Numbered from the stretch's first letter, positions 8,265 through 14,942 are shown. The stretch is DNA of 21,580 bases from Lachnospira sp. UBA4285 (GCA_002394965.1 DGVL01000119.1:1-21580), one strand, 5' to 3'. The notes: generated from the letters alone by a model not told the origin. Made by a program: numbers and translations.

Positions 8265-9605
8265 ATGGACAATACAGGCAATTCAAGCACTTTTTTTGAA
8301 AACAGGGCATGCCGGTACTATCCGTGCCATACGGGACTTTCCGAGATCAACTGCCTGTTCTGCTACTGCCCGCTTTACGGCCTGCGCGACTGCCCCGGAA
8401 CGTACACGTATGTGAAGACGCGAAGCGGCGCGCGGGTGAAAAGCTGCATGCACTGTGACTTCCCGCACCGGAGGGAGAATTACGGCGCTGTGATCCGCTG
8501 TCTGACAGGCCGGGACGAAAGCGGGCTGCCGGGACTTTCGGGCTTGCAGGACACGCCGGAGGAAGCGGAGCTCCGCAGGAAGATTCAGGCGCGCTGGGAC
8601 GGGCTTGCCATGCCGATCGACTCCCTGGGAAAGATGGAGAAGCTGATCACGCAGATCGGCGTGATCCAGGGTAAAGAAGATGTAAAGCTCACGTCCCGCG
8701 CGCTCCTCATCTTTGCGGGGGACCACGGCGTTGTGCGCGAGGGCGTGACGCAGACCGGTTCGTCCGTCACGAAGACGGTCGCAGAGAACCTGGCGGCCGG
8801 GAAGGGTGTCACGAGCATTCTGGCCAGAAAGGCGGGCGCTGATCTTTTCGTCATCGACGCCGGGATGGACACGCCCCGGTATCCCTGCAAAGAACTTGTG
8901 ACCGGCAGGATTGTGGACCGGAAGATCCGGCGCGGGACCGGTGACATTGCAAAAGAAGACGCGATGAGCCGGGAAGAGTGCCTCGCCGCGCTTGCTGCCG
9001 GGGAAGCGCTCGCCGGGGAGCTGAAAGAGCGAGGGTACGATATTCTTGCCACCGGTGAGATGGGGATAGGCAACACGACGCCAAGCGCCGTCCTGACAGG
9101 TCATTTCCTTGGCAGAAAGGCCGAGGCCGTGGCGGGCCGGGGCGCGGGGCTGGGTGACGCCGGCCTTGAGAGGAAGATTCAGGCGATCGCCCTGTCTCTT
9201 TCCCGGATCCGGGAACTGACTGATCCGGTCCGTGTGCTTGCGGCGGCGGGAGGCCTTGAGATCGCCATGATGACCGGACTGTACCTGGGCGCGGCCAGGA
9301 ACCGCATTCCTGTGCTGATGGACGGCGTTATCTCGCAGGCGGCTGCCCTGACAGCTGTAAAGATCTGCCCGGACGTGCGCGGGATCCTGATCCCGACGCA
9401 CCGGTCAAAAGAAGTCTGCGGAGACTGTATTCTGGCGGCGCTGGGCATGGATCCGCCGCTTCACGCCGACCTGTCGCTGGGCGAGGGCAGCGGGGCTGTG
9501 ATGCTTCTGCCGATGCTTGACATGGCGCTTGCCGTCTACGAACAGATGAGCCGCTTTACAGACATCGGCATCGCGCCGTATGAGCGGTTTGAGGAGACAA
9601 CATGA
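8265..9605 (+). CDS. cobT: Cysteine-rich domain fused to nicotinate-nucleotide:dimethylbenzimidazole phosphoribosyltransferase CobT
   Basis: The product has 446 aa, against about 350 for ordinary CobT. Residues 10-73 form a small cysteine-rich domain with eight cysteines (16, 21, 30, 33, 35, 43, 61, 64) plus His22, His63 and His68. Its FFENRACRYYPCH and NCLFCYCPLYG segments look like the Pfam 'cysteine-rich small domain' (PF04071), a presumed metal binder. From about residue 93 it is CobT, with IFAGDHGVVREGVT, GEMGIGNTTPSA, GRGAGL, and the general-base Glu407 in LSLGEGSGA. CobT activates the lower-ligand base as its ribotide. A GGGGGA site just upstream of the ATG and an 11-bp gap to cbiP support the start. 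The metal-binding role and its use are inference. Confidence 0.92.
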   Translation: MDNTGNSSTFFENRACRYYPCHTGLSEINCLFCYCPLYGLRDCPGTYTYVKTRSGARVKSCMHCDFPHRRENYGAVIRCLTGRDESGLPGLSGLQDTPEEAELRRKIQARWDGLAMPIDSLGKMEKLITQIGVIQGKEDVKLTSRALLIFAGDHGVVREGVTQTGSSVTKTVAENLAAGKGVTSILARKAGADLFVIDAGMDTPRYPCKELVTGRIVDRKIRRGTGDIAKEDAMSREECLAALAAGEALAGELKERGYDILATGEMGIGNTTPSAVLTGHFLGRKAEAVAGRGAGLGDAGLERKIQAIALSLSRIRELTDPVRVLAAAGGLEIAMMTGLYLGAARNRIPVLMDGVISQAAALTAVKICPDVRGILIPTHRSKEVCGDCILAALGMDPPLHADLSLGEGSGAVMLLPMLDMALAVYEQMSRFTDIGIAPYERFEETT

Positions 9606-10171
9606 ATCTGTATCTTGTGAGCGGAGGCGCAGGCAGCGGGAAGAGCGCATTCGCCGAGGACATGACGGCGCGGCGCTTCTGTACTTCCGGCGGCCGTCGC
9701 GTCTATCTGGCCACCATGCGCGCGGGCGCGGACCCGGAGACACAGAAAAAAATCGCACGCCACCGGGCGCAGCGCGCAGGGAAAGGCTTTCACACGGTGG
9801 AGAAGGACAGACATCTCACGCAGATTCTTCCTCTCATCCGTCCCGGCGATCAGATCCTGCTGGAGGACCTCGGCAACCTCCTGGCAAATGAACGCTTCTC
9901 CCCATCTCCCAGGGACGAGGCGGACGTGCTGGCGGATGTGACGACACTTGCCGCAGCGGCGGGGGAGACGGGAAGTCTCACGGTCGTGACAGACGAAGTC
10001 GGATGCGACGGCGCGGCATACGCCCGGGAGACCATCGATTATATCCGGCGCCTCGGCCATCTGAACGCTGCTCTTGCCGGTGTGTCCCGCGCCGTCATCC
10101 GGCTTGTGGCAGGAATCCCGGTGGTGATCAAGACGGAAGAAGAGGAGGGAGAGACGGAATGCGGGCATTGA
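9602..10171 (+). CDS. cobU: Adenosylcobinamide kinase / adenosylcobinamide-phosphate guanylyltransferase CobU
   Basis: The product has 189 aa, normal for CobU. Features: P-loop GGAGSGKS (residues 8-15), YLATM, His54 in RHRAQR at the position of the guanylylated histidine, LLEDLGNLLANERF and a C-terminal VAGIPVVIK. It phosphorylates adenosylcobinamide and transfers GMP from GTP to give adenosylcobinamide-GDP. The usual 'EVGxGIVP' segment reads EVGCDGAAYA here, so the GIVP part is missing; a second CobU-like gene at 10922 retains it. The start overlaps the cobT stop (ATGA). Confidence 0.92.
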   Translation: MNLYLVSGGAGSGKSAFAEDMTARRFCTSGGRRVYLATMRAGADPETQKKIARHRAQRAGKGFHTVEKDRHLTQILPLIRPGDQILLEDLGNLLANERFSPSPRDEADVLADVTTLAAAAGETGSLTVVTDEVGCDGAAYARETIDYIRRLGHLNAALAGVSRAVIRLVAGIPVVIKTEEEEGETECGH

Positions 10172-10911
10172 TTATCGCATTTGCCATGTATTCGAGGGTG
10201 CCGGTGCCGCGTGTCCCGTGGAATGACCGGGACATGAAGTACGCTCTGTGCTTCTTCCCGGCGGTGGGCGCTGGCCTTGGAGCATGCTTCTGGCTGGCAT
10301 TCCGCCTGCTTGTGTGGTCTGGAATCCCGGACATGGCGCGCGCCGTTCTTCTGGCGGCTCTGCCCGTCCTCTACACCGGTGGCATTCACCTGGACGGGTA
10401 TCTTGACACGCAGGACGCGGTGCACTCCTATGCGGACCGACAGGAGCGCCTGCAGATCCTGAAGGATCCGCACGTCGGCGCTTTTGCCGTCATATACGGC
10501 ATCGTCTACGGGCTTCTTGCCGCAGGGCTTTTATCCGTGATGGATGAGGGGACAGCCGGCCCTGTCGCGTCTGGCTTTGTGTACGCGCGAATCTTAAGTG
10601 CCATCGCGGCGGTGCGCTTTCCGAAGGCGAAGAAAGACGGGACGCTCAGGGCGTTTTCAGACCGGGCCGGAGGGCATGTGCTCTCTGTGCTGTCTGGTGA
10701 GCTTGCCGCCTTTGCGGCCGGCCTGCTGTTTCTGTTTGGCGCGGCAGGCGCCGTGGTGCTTGTCACCGGGCTTCTTGTCTTTGCATGGTATCATCATCTG
10801 GCTGTGAAGACATTCGGCGGGACGACGGGCGATCTGGCGGGGTACTTTGTGTGCGAGGCGGAGTTGTGGATACTGGCGGTTGTGGTTCTGAGCAGCTGGA
10901 TTCTCAGATGA
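10159..10911 (+). CDS. cobS: Adenosylcobinamide-GDP ribazoletransferase (cobalamin synthase) CobS
   Basis: This is a 250-aa integral membrane protein with several hydrophobic segments. The family metal-binding core GGIHLDGYLDTQDA is present, followed by RLQILKDPHVGAFAVIYGIVY and AGGHVLSVLSGELAAF. CobS joins adenosylcobinamide-GDP to alpha-ribazole (phosphate) in the cytoplasmic membrane. The open frame extends upstream to 10003 inside cobU. The ATG at 10159 has AGGAGG at 10143-10148 and gives the expected N-terminus MRALIIAFAMYSRVPVP. It overlaps the cobU stop by 13 nt. Confidence 0.95.
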   Translation: MRALIIAFAMYSRVPVPRVPWNDRDMKYALCFFPAVGAGLGACFWLAFRLLVWSGIPDMARAVLLAALPVLYTGGIHLDGYLDTQDAVHSYADRQERLQILKDPHVGAFAVIYGIVYGLLAAGLLSVMDEGTAGPVASGFVYARILSAIAAVRFPKAKKDGTLRAFSDRAGGHVLSVLSGELAAFAAGLLFLFGAAGAVVLVTGLLVFAWYHHLAVKTFGGTTGDLAGYFVCEAELWILAVVVLSSWILR

Positions 10912-10921
10912 AGGGAAAGGT

Positions 10922-11263
10922 ATGATCCTGATAACAGGCGGACTTGGCTCCGGAAGACATGAATATGCGAGGCGCGTTTTCCGCGGCAGAGAGGTGCTGG
11001 AGTTCGGGCCGGCGCAGGCGAAAGAGATCCTTGAATCAGGCGGTGACGTGGGACAGGAAGCCGGGAAACTTGCGGCGGCGCACCCGGAGGCAGTCGTCAT
11101 CACGCAGGAAGTGGGCTGCGGCATCGTCCCGGTGGATGCCTTTGACCGGGCGTGGCGCGAGGCACTCGGACGCGCCGCCTGCTGCCTGGCTGAGAAAAGC
11201 GGCACGGTTATTCTCATGAACTGCGGCATCGCGCAGGCAATAAAGGGGAGGCTCCCGGAGTGA
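10922..11263 (+). CDS. Short CobU-like protein with altered P-loop
   Basis: The product has 113 aa, well below the roughly 180 of CobU. The N-terminus GGLGSGRHEYA aligns with the CobU P-loop GGxxSGKSxxA, but the lysine is Arg12 and the serine is His13. The middle of CobU, including the guanylylated histidine and 'TN' region, is absent. The C-terminal half VITQEVGCGIVPVDAFDRAWREALGRAA...AQAIKG resembles the CobU C-terminus and keeps the EVGxGIVP motif that the full-length CobU at 9602 lacks. It lies between cobS and the phosphatase gene, 10 bp after cobS, with GGGAAAGG just upstream. It may be a CobU partner, a regulatory subunit or a decaying duplicate. Kinase activity by itself seems unlikely. 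Confidence 0.75.
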   Translation: MILITGGLGSGRHEYARRVFRGREVLEFGPAQAKEILESGGDVGQEAGKLAAAHPEAVVITQEVGCGIVPVDAFDRAWREALGRAACCLAEKSGTVILMNCGIAQAIKGRLPE

Positions 11264-11895
11264 ACATCATACTTCTGCGCCACGGCGCGACCAGGGGAAA
11301 TGAAGAGCACCGCTATGTCGGGGCGACCGATGAGGCGCTCACGCCGGAGAGCGTCAGGAAGCTTGCGGCTGCGGCCGGCGGGTTCAGGGCCCGCTTTCTC
11401 TGCGGCCGCCCGGTTCTGCTTCTTGTCAGCCCTATGAAGCGCTGCAGACAGACGGCAGAACTTCTGACGGGCGGGCTTGCCGCGGATGGCTATTCCTTTG
11501 CCGCGCGCGTGGTTCCGGATTTCCGGGAGACGGACTTCGGCGCGTTTGAGTACAAGACATTCGCGCAGCTTGACGGCAATCCGGAGTATCAGCGCTTCAT
11601 CGATTCTGACGGGGAGACCCCTTTCCCCGGCGGGGAGAGCCGGGGTGAGGTACAAGAGCGCGTCACGCGCGCCTTCCGGGAAGAGCTCGGGAAGCTTTCC
11701 ACTGCAGGCGGCTCGCCGGACACGATCGTCGTCATATGCCACGGCGGAACGATCATGTCCCTGATGGAGCGCTTCGCTGTGCCGCACCGCCCCTTCTACG
11801 ACTGGCAGTGCGCGAATCTGGCGGGATTCTCCGGAAGACTTGCACTGCTCCCTGAACCCCGGATCACGGAGGTAAAACCATTGACCCTGGCATGA
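11260..11895 (+). CDS. cobC: Histidine phosphatase family protein, probable alpha-ribazole phosphatase (CobC-like)
   Basis: The product has 211 aa and starts with GTG, overlapping the previous stop (GTGA) with AGGGGAGG upstream. The phosphohistidine motif LLRHGAT is at the N-terminus (His8). Further features are SPMKRCRQTAELL, the acid region FRETDFGAFEYK, GGESRGEV, and the second histidine His161 in VVICHGGT. These define the phosphoglycerate-mutase-like branch of the family. Because the gene sits among cobU, cobS and cbiB, the likely substrate is alpha-ribazole-5'-phosphate or adenosylcobalamin-5'-phosphate. The family is certain; the substrate is from context. Confidence 0.88.
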   Translation: MNIILLRHGATRGNEEHRYVGATDEALTPESVRKLAAAAGGFRARFLCGRPVLLLVSPMKRCRQTAELLTGGLAADGYSFAARVVPDFRETDFGAFEYKTFAQLDGNPEYQRFIDSDGETPFPGGESRGEVQERVTRAFREELGKLSTAGGSPDTIVVICHGGTIMSLMERFAVPHRPFYDWQCANLAGFSGRLALLPEPRITEVKPLTLA

Positions 11896-11914
11896 AGAAT
11901 GGAGGATACCCTGG

Positions 11915-12925
11915 TTGTCTGCTCTGATTCAAACACGAGCCGTCATACTCATCCTCGCCTTTGCGCTGGATGCGTGCGTCGGTGATCCGCGCTGCCTGTG
12001 GCACCCGGTGCAGGGCATCGGATGGCTTATAACCCGGCTGGAGAAACGTCTTTTCCGGATCTTTTCCCTGCAGGAAGGAAAGGAAGAAGACCGAAGAAAG
12101 AAGCTCGCCGCGGGCGGGATTCTCTGCATTCTGGTGCCGCTTGTCACGCTTCTCGTATCCGGCGCTCTTTTATATGCGGCGTCCTGTCTGTCGCCGGTCC
12201 TGAACTTCGCCCTGCAGGTGATCTTCTGCTGCCAGTGCCTGGCGGCAAGGTCCCTTGCGGACGCGGCAGAAGCGGTGGAAAGACCGCTCAGCCGCGGCGA
12301 TCTGTCGGGCGCGCGGCGGGCTGTATCTATGGTGGTTGGCCGCGACACGGCGGCACTGGACGCGCCGGGCGTGACGCGCGCCGCCATTGAGACCGTCGCG
12401 GAGAATGCTTCCGACGGCGTCATCGCCCCGCTTTTCTGGATGGCTCTCCTCGGGCCCCTGGGAGGTCTCTTCTACAAGTCTGTCAACACCATGGATTCGA
12501 TGATCGGTTATAAAAACGACCGGTACCGCTACTTCGGGACAGCGGCCGCCAGGCTGGATGACGTCGTCAACTTCATTCCGTCCAGATTATCCGGACTGTT
12601 GCTGGTGGCGGCCGCGTTTGCGCTCCGGCTTGACGGGAGGAATGCCTGGAAGATCTTCACGCGCGACCGGAACAAGACCTCCAGTCCCAATGCCGGCCAG
12701 ACCGAGGCGGCAGCCGCCGGGGCGCTTGACATACGCCTCGGCGGTGTCGCGAGCTATTTCGGAGAGGCAGTCCACAAGGAGACGCTCGGCGATCCGCTCC
12801 GACAGGCTGCTCCGGGTGACATTCGATCCGCAGTCCGCCTCATGTACACGGCAGCCGTTCTCGCCCTGATCCTGGCTTCGGGCCTTGCACTGGCGGCGGA
12901 ATATCTTGCCGCCTGCAGAGGGTAG
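11915..12925 (+). CDS. cbiB: Adenosylcobinamide-phosphate synthase CbiB
   Basis: This is a 336-aa membrane protein. It starts with TTG at 11915, with GGAGG at 11901-11905 upstream. The N-terminus has FALDACVGDPRCLWHPVQGIGWLI. The core has VVGRDTAALDAPGVTRAAIETVAENASDGVIAPLF (read in two parts), then FYKSVNTMDSMIGYKNDRYRYFG, all typical of CbiB/CobD(aerobic). It attaches (R)-1-amino-2-propanol phosphate to adenosylcobyric acid. Its amine substrate comes from CobD, encoded 6.8 kb downstream. It is the last gene of the uninterrupted cob block; no strong intrinsic terminator follows before the hairpin at 13005-13041. Confidence 0.95.
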   Translation: MSALIQTRAVILILAFALDACVGDPRCLWHPVQGIGWLITRLEKRLFRIFSLQEGKEEDRRKKLAAGGILCILVPLVTLLVSGALLYAASCLSPVLNFALQVIFCCQCLAARSLADAAEAVERPLSRGDLSGARRAVSMVVGRDTAALDAPGVTRAAIETVAENASDGVIAPLFWMALLGPLGGLFYKSVNTMDSMIGYKNDRYRYFGTAAARLDDVVNFIPSRLSGLLLVAAAFALRLDGRNAWKIFTRDRNKTSSPNAGQTEAAAAGALDIRLGGVASYFGEAVHKETLGDPLRQAAPGDIRSAVRLMYTAAVLALILASGLALAAEYLAACRG

Positions 12926-13004
12926 TGACAGGAGAGGATGCCGTGCGGGGCAAGAACGTTCTTCTTCCAAAATGCAGAAGCAAATTCCAGAAGACCGGTT
13001 ATGT

Positions 13005-13041
13005 AAATCAATCGCTTGACTTGAATTCAAGCGATTGATTT
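13005..13041. repeat. Perfect 15-bp inverted repeat carrying two CAAGCGAT copies
   Basis: The arms are 13005-13019 (AAATCAATCGCTTGA) and 13027-13041, a perfect reverse complement, with a 7-nt loop. Each arm contains one copy of the CAAGCGAT word found around the neighbouring regulator gene. The loop region also holds the 12-bp palindrome CTTGAATTCAAG (13020-13031). The hairpin lies 8 nt beyond the stop of the minus-strand regulator gene and downstream of cbiB, between convergent genes. It could act as a two-way transcription barrier, but neither side has a strong U-run. Confidence 0.85.
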
Positions 13042-13049
13042 GGTCATGA

Positions 13050-14516
13050 CTACTTGATTCGATAGGTGCGATTTCGATTTTTTCCGATCGCTTCGACTTC
13101 CTTCATTTCGGACAGTATGGCTCTTGTTCTGGCGGCGCTAAGGCCAATATAGCCTGCAATTTCAGCACAACCGGACCGGCCATTGTCTTTAAGGTAATCC
13201 AGAATTTTCTTTTGGTTTTCGGCTGTCCTTTTTGCCCTTGGCGATATATTATCGCTTGTTTTATCGCTTGTTTTTATCGCTTGCCTTTTTTCAAGCGATA
13301 AAGTGATAATAGTACGGTCGGGATCAAACTGCTCTTCGATAACGGGATCTTTCAAGCTTTCATCTTTCCAGATATTAAAAATCTTGGGAATGCCACTGCC
13401 GGCGCGTTCACCGATATCAATCAAGTTGAACATTTTCATGAGCCCGCGATTTCTAGGATCAGATACACCGCCGAGCATCATCTGAATTTTACCGGCACGA
13501 CTGTATCCGGGATTTGCAAATGTAATCCTGTTCGGATGTAATGTAATGACAACTCCTCTGGAGCCATAATAATCGGTATTGATAAGACAATTTGCCAGAG
13601 CTTCACGAATAGCTTCATGCATTGGCGTATCATCTATTCTTGTTCCATCTGAAATTTTAAAAGGAACATTCAGTGACTGTTTAAGCTTATTGTAAACGCG
13701 GAAGTAAAAATCGTATAAATTTCCGGACCAGTCTCCCGAGCTTGATTGAATTCTATCTGTCCAGCGGTTGTTGGGATCGAGTTCAGCGCGATAATCGAGA
13801 AAATAGTCTGGAAATTGCCGGACAATATCATATTCGTTGCCGAACATTAACATTCCTGCGGCAGTCGGGTGTAGTAAACCGTCTTTTTCGGAATTTGCCG
13901 CTGCACCGATACTGCGGAGAAATTCATTGTCGCTAAGACGGACGAATGGGTGACTGTCCTTGAGAGACGCAAAATTATTGCGGTATCCGTGGACAGAATC
14001 CATATTAAGGACATCCAGGCCGATGTGATCCAAAACTGACATATCGATTGTATCATCTGCCTGATCCCGGAGCATGGTTTTTACTTGTATTCGTGTACAG
14101 TGGTAATCGCCTTCCCAGTTTCTACGGAAAGTCCCATTGAACATATCGTTATTGATATATACCGGCTTCTGCTCCCGATGAGCCGCAGGAACATGGATTA
14201 CCATAATAACATCACCGTTATGGTTAAAAATCTCGACGTCATCCTCTTTTAAAAGATTAACGCTGACCTTTTTTGTGTTGTTAATCGTATCCCAGAACTC
14301 TTTCTGAAGTTTGGCAGCATTCTTAAGTCCGGTAGTATTCCAACTTCCGTCTTTGTTTTCTTTTACACCGAGGATAATCACACCACCGTAACAGTTGGCA
14401 AAAGAAGAATAAGTGTCCCAAAGAGAAATTGGAAGACCATCCTTCGCTTTCTTAACCTCGCGTCTATTGTCTTCCCTATATGAATCAAAATTTGAAATAT
14501 CAAATAGATCTGCCAT
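13050..14516 (-). CDS. Schlafen/AlbA_2 - HATPase_c_4 - winged-helix putative transcriptional regulator
   Basis: The product has 488 aa. Residues 13 to about 150 resemble the Schlafen AlbA_2 (AAA_4) domain: REVKKAKDGLP, SSFANCYGGVIILGVKE, and GTFRRNWEGDYHC. Residues of about 300-400 resemble the HATPase_c_4 domain of RecG-related regulators: HEAIREALANCLINTDYYGSRGVVI, then ERAGSGIPKIF. Residues 430-488 form a winged helix: AEIAGYIGLSAARTRAILSEM. The hinge (406-429) contains LSLEKRQAIKTSDKTSDN, whose DNA carries four CAAGCGATAA copies. The start ATG at 14516 has GGGAGAAG upstream. The gene is AT-rich and oppositely oriented to the GC-rich cob genes, which suggests acquisition by transfer. The DNA-binding, probably autoregulatory role is inferred; no enzyme activity can be assigned. 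Confidence 0.88.
   Translation of the reverse strand: MADLFDISNFDSYREDNRREVKKAKDGLPISLWDTYSSFANCYGGVIILGVKENKDGSWNTTGLKNAAKLQKEFWDTINNTKKVSVNLLKEDDVEIFNHNGDVIMVIHVPAAHREQKPVYINNDMFNGTFRRNWEGDYHCTRIQVKTMLRDQADDTIDMSVLDHIGLDVLNMDSVHGYRNNFASLKDSHPFVRLSDNEFLRSIGAAANSEKDGLLHPTAAGMLMFGNEYDIVRQFPDYFLDYRAELDPNNRWTDRIQSSSGDWSGNLYDFYFRVYNKLKQSLNVPFKISDGTRIDDTPMHEAIREALANCLINTDYYGSRGVVITLHPNRITFANPGYSRAGKIQMMLGGVSDPRNRGLMKMFNLIDIGERAGSGIPKIFNIWKDESLKDPVIEEQFDPDRTIITLSLEKRQAIKTSDKTSDNISPRAKRTAENQKKILDYLKDNGRSGCAEIAGYIGLSAARTRAILSEMKEVEAIGKNRNRTYRIK
13249..13301. repeat. In-gene cluster of four CAAGCGATAA copies
   Basis: Three direct copies read on the minus strand (as TTATCGCTTG on +) at 13249-13258, 13261-13270 and 13274-13283. 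A fourth, inverted copy lies at 13292-13301. The third and fourth form a perfect 10-bp inverted repeat with an 8-nt spacer. Spacings of 12 and 13 bp put the copies in different reading frames (Q-A-I once, T-S-D twice), so the DNA word is preserved rather than the peptide. The cluster codes for the hinge between the ATPase-like and winged-helix domains. Confidence 0.92.
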
Positions 14517-14540
14517 AATTGATCTTCTCCCTTAATTAAG

Positions 14541-14570
14541 ATCATATTTTATCATGGTAAAAGCAGGCAA
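14541..14570 (-). promoter_or_regulatory. Candidate promoter of the AlbA_2/HATPase regulator gene
   Basis: On the minus strand, TATGAT (14541-14546) is a plausible -10 and TTGCCT (14565-14570) a weak -35, with an 18-bp spacer. An alternative pairing is TAAAAT with TTGTTT at 17 bp, in which case the -35 overlaps the first CAAGCGATAA copy. In both cases the triple repeat touches or overlaps the -35. The palindrome CTTAATTAAG (14531-14540) lies in the presumed leader. Assigned by eye only. Confidence 0.45.
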
Positions 14571-14571
14571 A

Positions 14572-14621
14572 CAAGCGATAAAACATATTAACAAGCGATA
14601 AAGTAAAATCCCAAGCGATAA
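14572..14621. repeat. Three CAAGCGATAA iterons at exact 20-bp spacing upstream of the regulator gene
   Basis: Identical ten-base copies lie at 14572-14581, 14592-14601 and 14612-14621, all in the same orientation, starting exactly 20 bp apart (about two helical turns). The intervening bases are AT-rich and not conserved. They sit immediately upstream of the candidate promoter of the minus-strand regulator and in the divergent region shared with the GGDEF/EAL gene. This layout fits a multi-site operator bound cooperatively by a winged-helix protein. Confidence 0.9.
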
Positions 14622-14675
14622 ACATTAAGGGAATAATCATCTCGACTTCTTAAATGATATAGCTGCGGCGACCTG

Positions 14676-14733
14676 TCATCCCACGGCTGAAGCTCATGGG
14701 ATGATAGTCCGGTTTCTATAATTTCTGAAACCG
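14676..14733. mobile_element. Two adjacent hairpins, possible IS200/IS605-type end remnant
   Basis: The first hairpin has perfect 8-bp arms, TCATCCCA (14676-14683) and TGGGATGA (14697-14704), around CGGCTGAAGCTCA, with a small inner GC-TGAA-GC stem. The second has CGGTTTC (14710-14716) and GAAACCG (14727-14733) arms with a 10-nt loop. From general knowledge, 'CCCACGGCTgAAGC...GGG' hairpins are common at the ends of IS200/IS605-family elements. No transposase or TnpB gene is readable here, so this is at most a remnant or a non-autonomous copy. A structured RNA is the alternative. Confidence 0.35.
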
Positions 14734-14890
14734 CATTCGTAGCCGTCTGCCCGCAGGAGCAGGCCGCTGACTCACAACGGCGTCCGGCTCATTTGGTTAC
14801 AGATTGCCTGGAGGCTGACGCCCGGGGAGCATTCGATGATCAGCAAGGGGCTTTAAGGCGATATTTTGGTAAAGCCAACATATTTATGTT

Positions 14891-14899
14891 TGTTATAAT
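14891..14899 (+). promoter_or_regulatory. Extended -10 promoter for the GGDEF/EAL gene
   Basis: TGTTATAAT is a perfect extended -10 (TGnTATAAT) with the TATAAT at 14894-14899. No good -35 lies at 16-18 bp, as is common for extended -10 promoters. The inverted repeat AACATA-TT-TATGTT (14877-14890) abuts it upstream and is a possible regulator site. Confidence 0.6.
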
Positions 14900-14909
14900 G
14901 GAGGGGAAA

Positions 14910-14942
14910 ATGAAAGGACCCCCTTTTCAAGGGCCGGTATGA
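14910..14942 (+). CDS. 10-codon leader ORF upstream of the GGDEF/EAL gene
   Basis: ATG at 14910 follows the strong ribosome-binding site GGAGGGG (14900-14906) and encodes MKGPPFQGPV before TGA at 14940-14942. The main gene's first ATG is only 3 nt further on and has no ribosome-binding site of its own, so termination-reinitiation coupling is plausible. The DNA also has a small CCCTT-TTC-AAGGG hairpin. Four prolines or glycines per ten residues, including PP, could slow ribosomes. It may instead be chance; the evidence is position and Shine-Dalgarno quality only. Confidence 0.4.
   Translation: MKGPPFQGPV

Noticed and set aside
1..12925. Cobalamin riboswitch within the cob operon
   Set aside because: Genes overlap or are separated by at most about 30 bp throughout, leaving no room; any riboswitch would be upstream of the window.
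12938..13038. Short ORFs after cbiB (ATG at 12938, 22 aa; GTG at 12943, 31 aa with GGAGAGG upstream)
   Set aside because: They have no family similarity, and the longer one runs into the hairpin. They could be the stub of a gene cut by the islet, but nothing proves it.
14572..14621. Repeats as a CRISPR array or plasmid-type replication iterons
   Set aside because: Ten-base units with about 10-bp spacers are too short for CRISPR, no cas or rep gene is present, and the same word occurs inside a gene.
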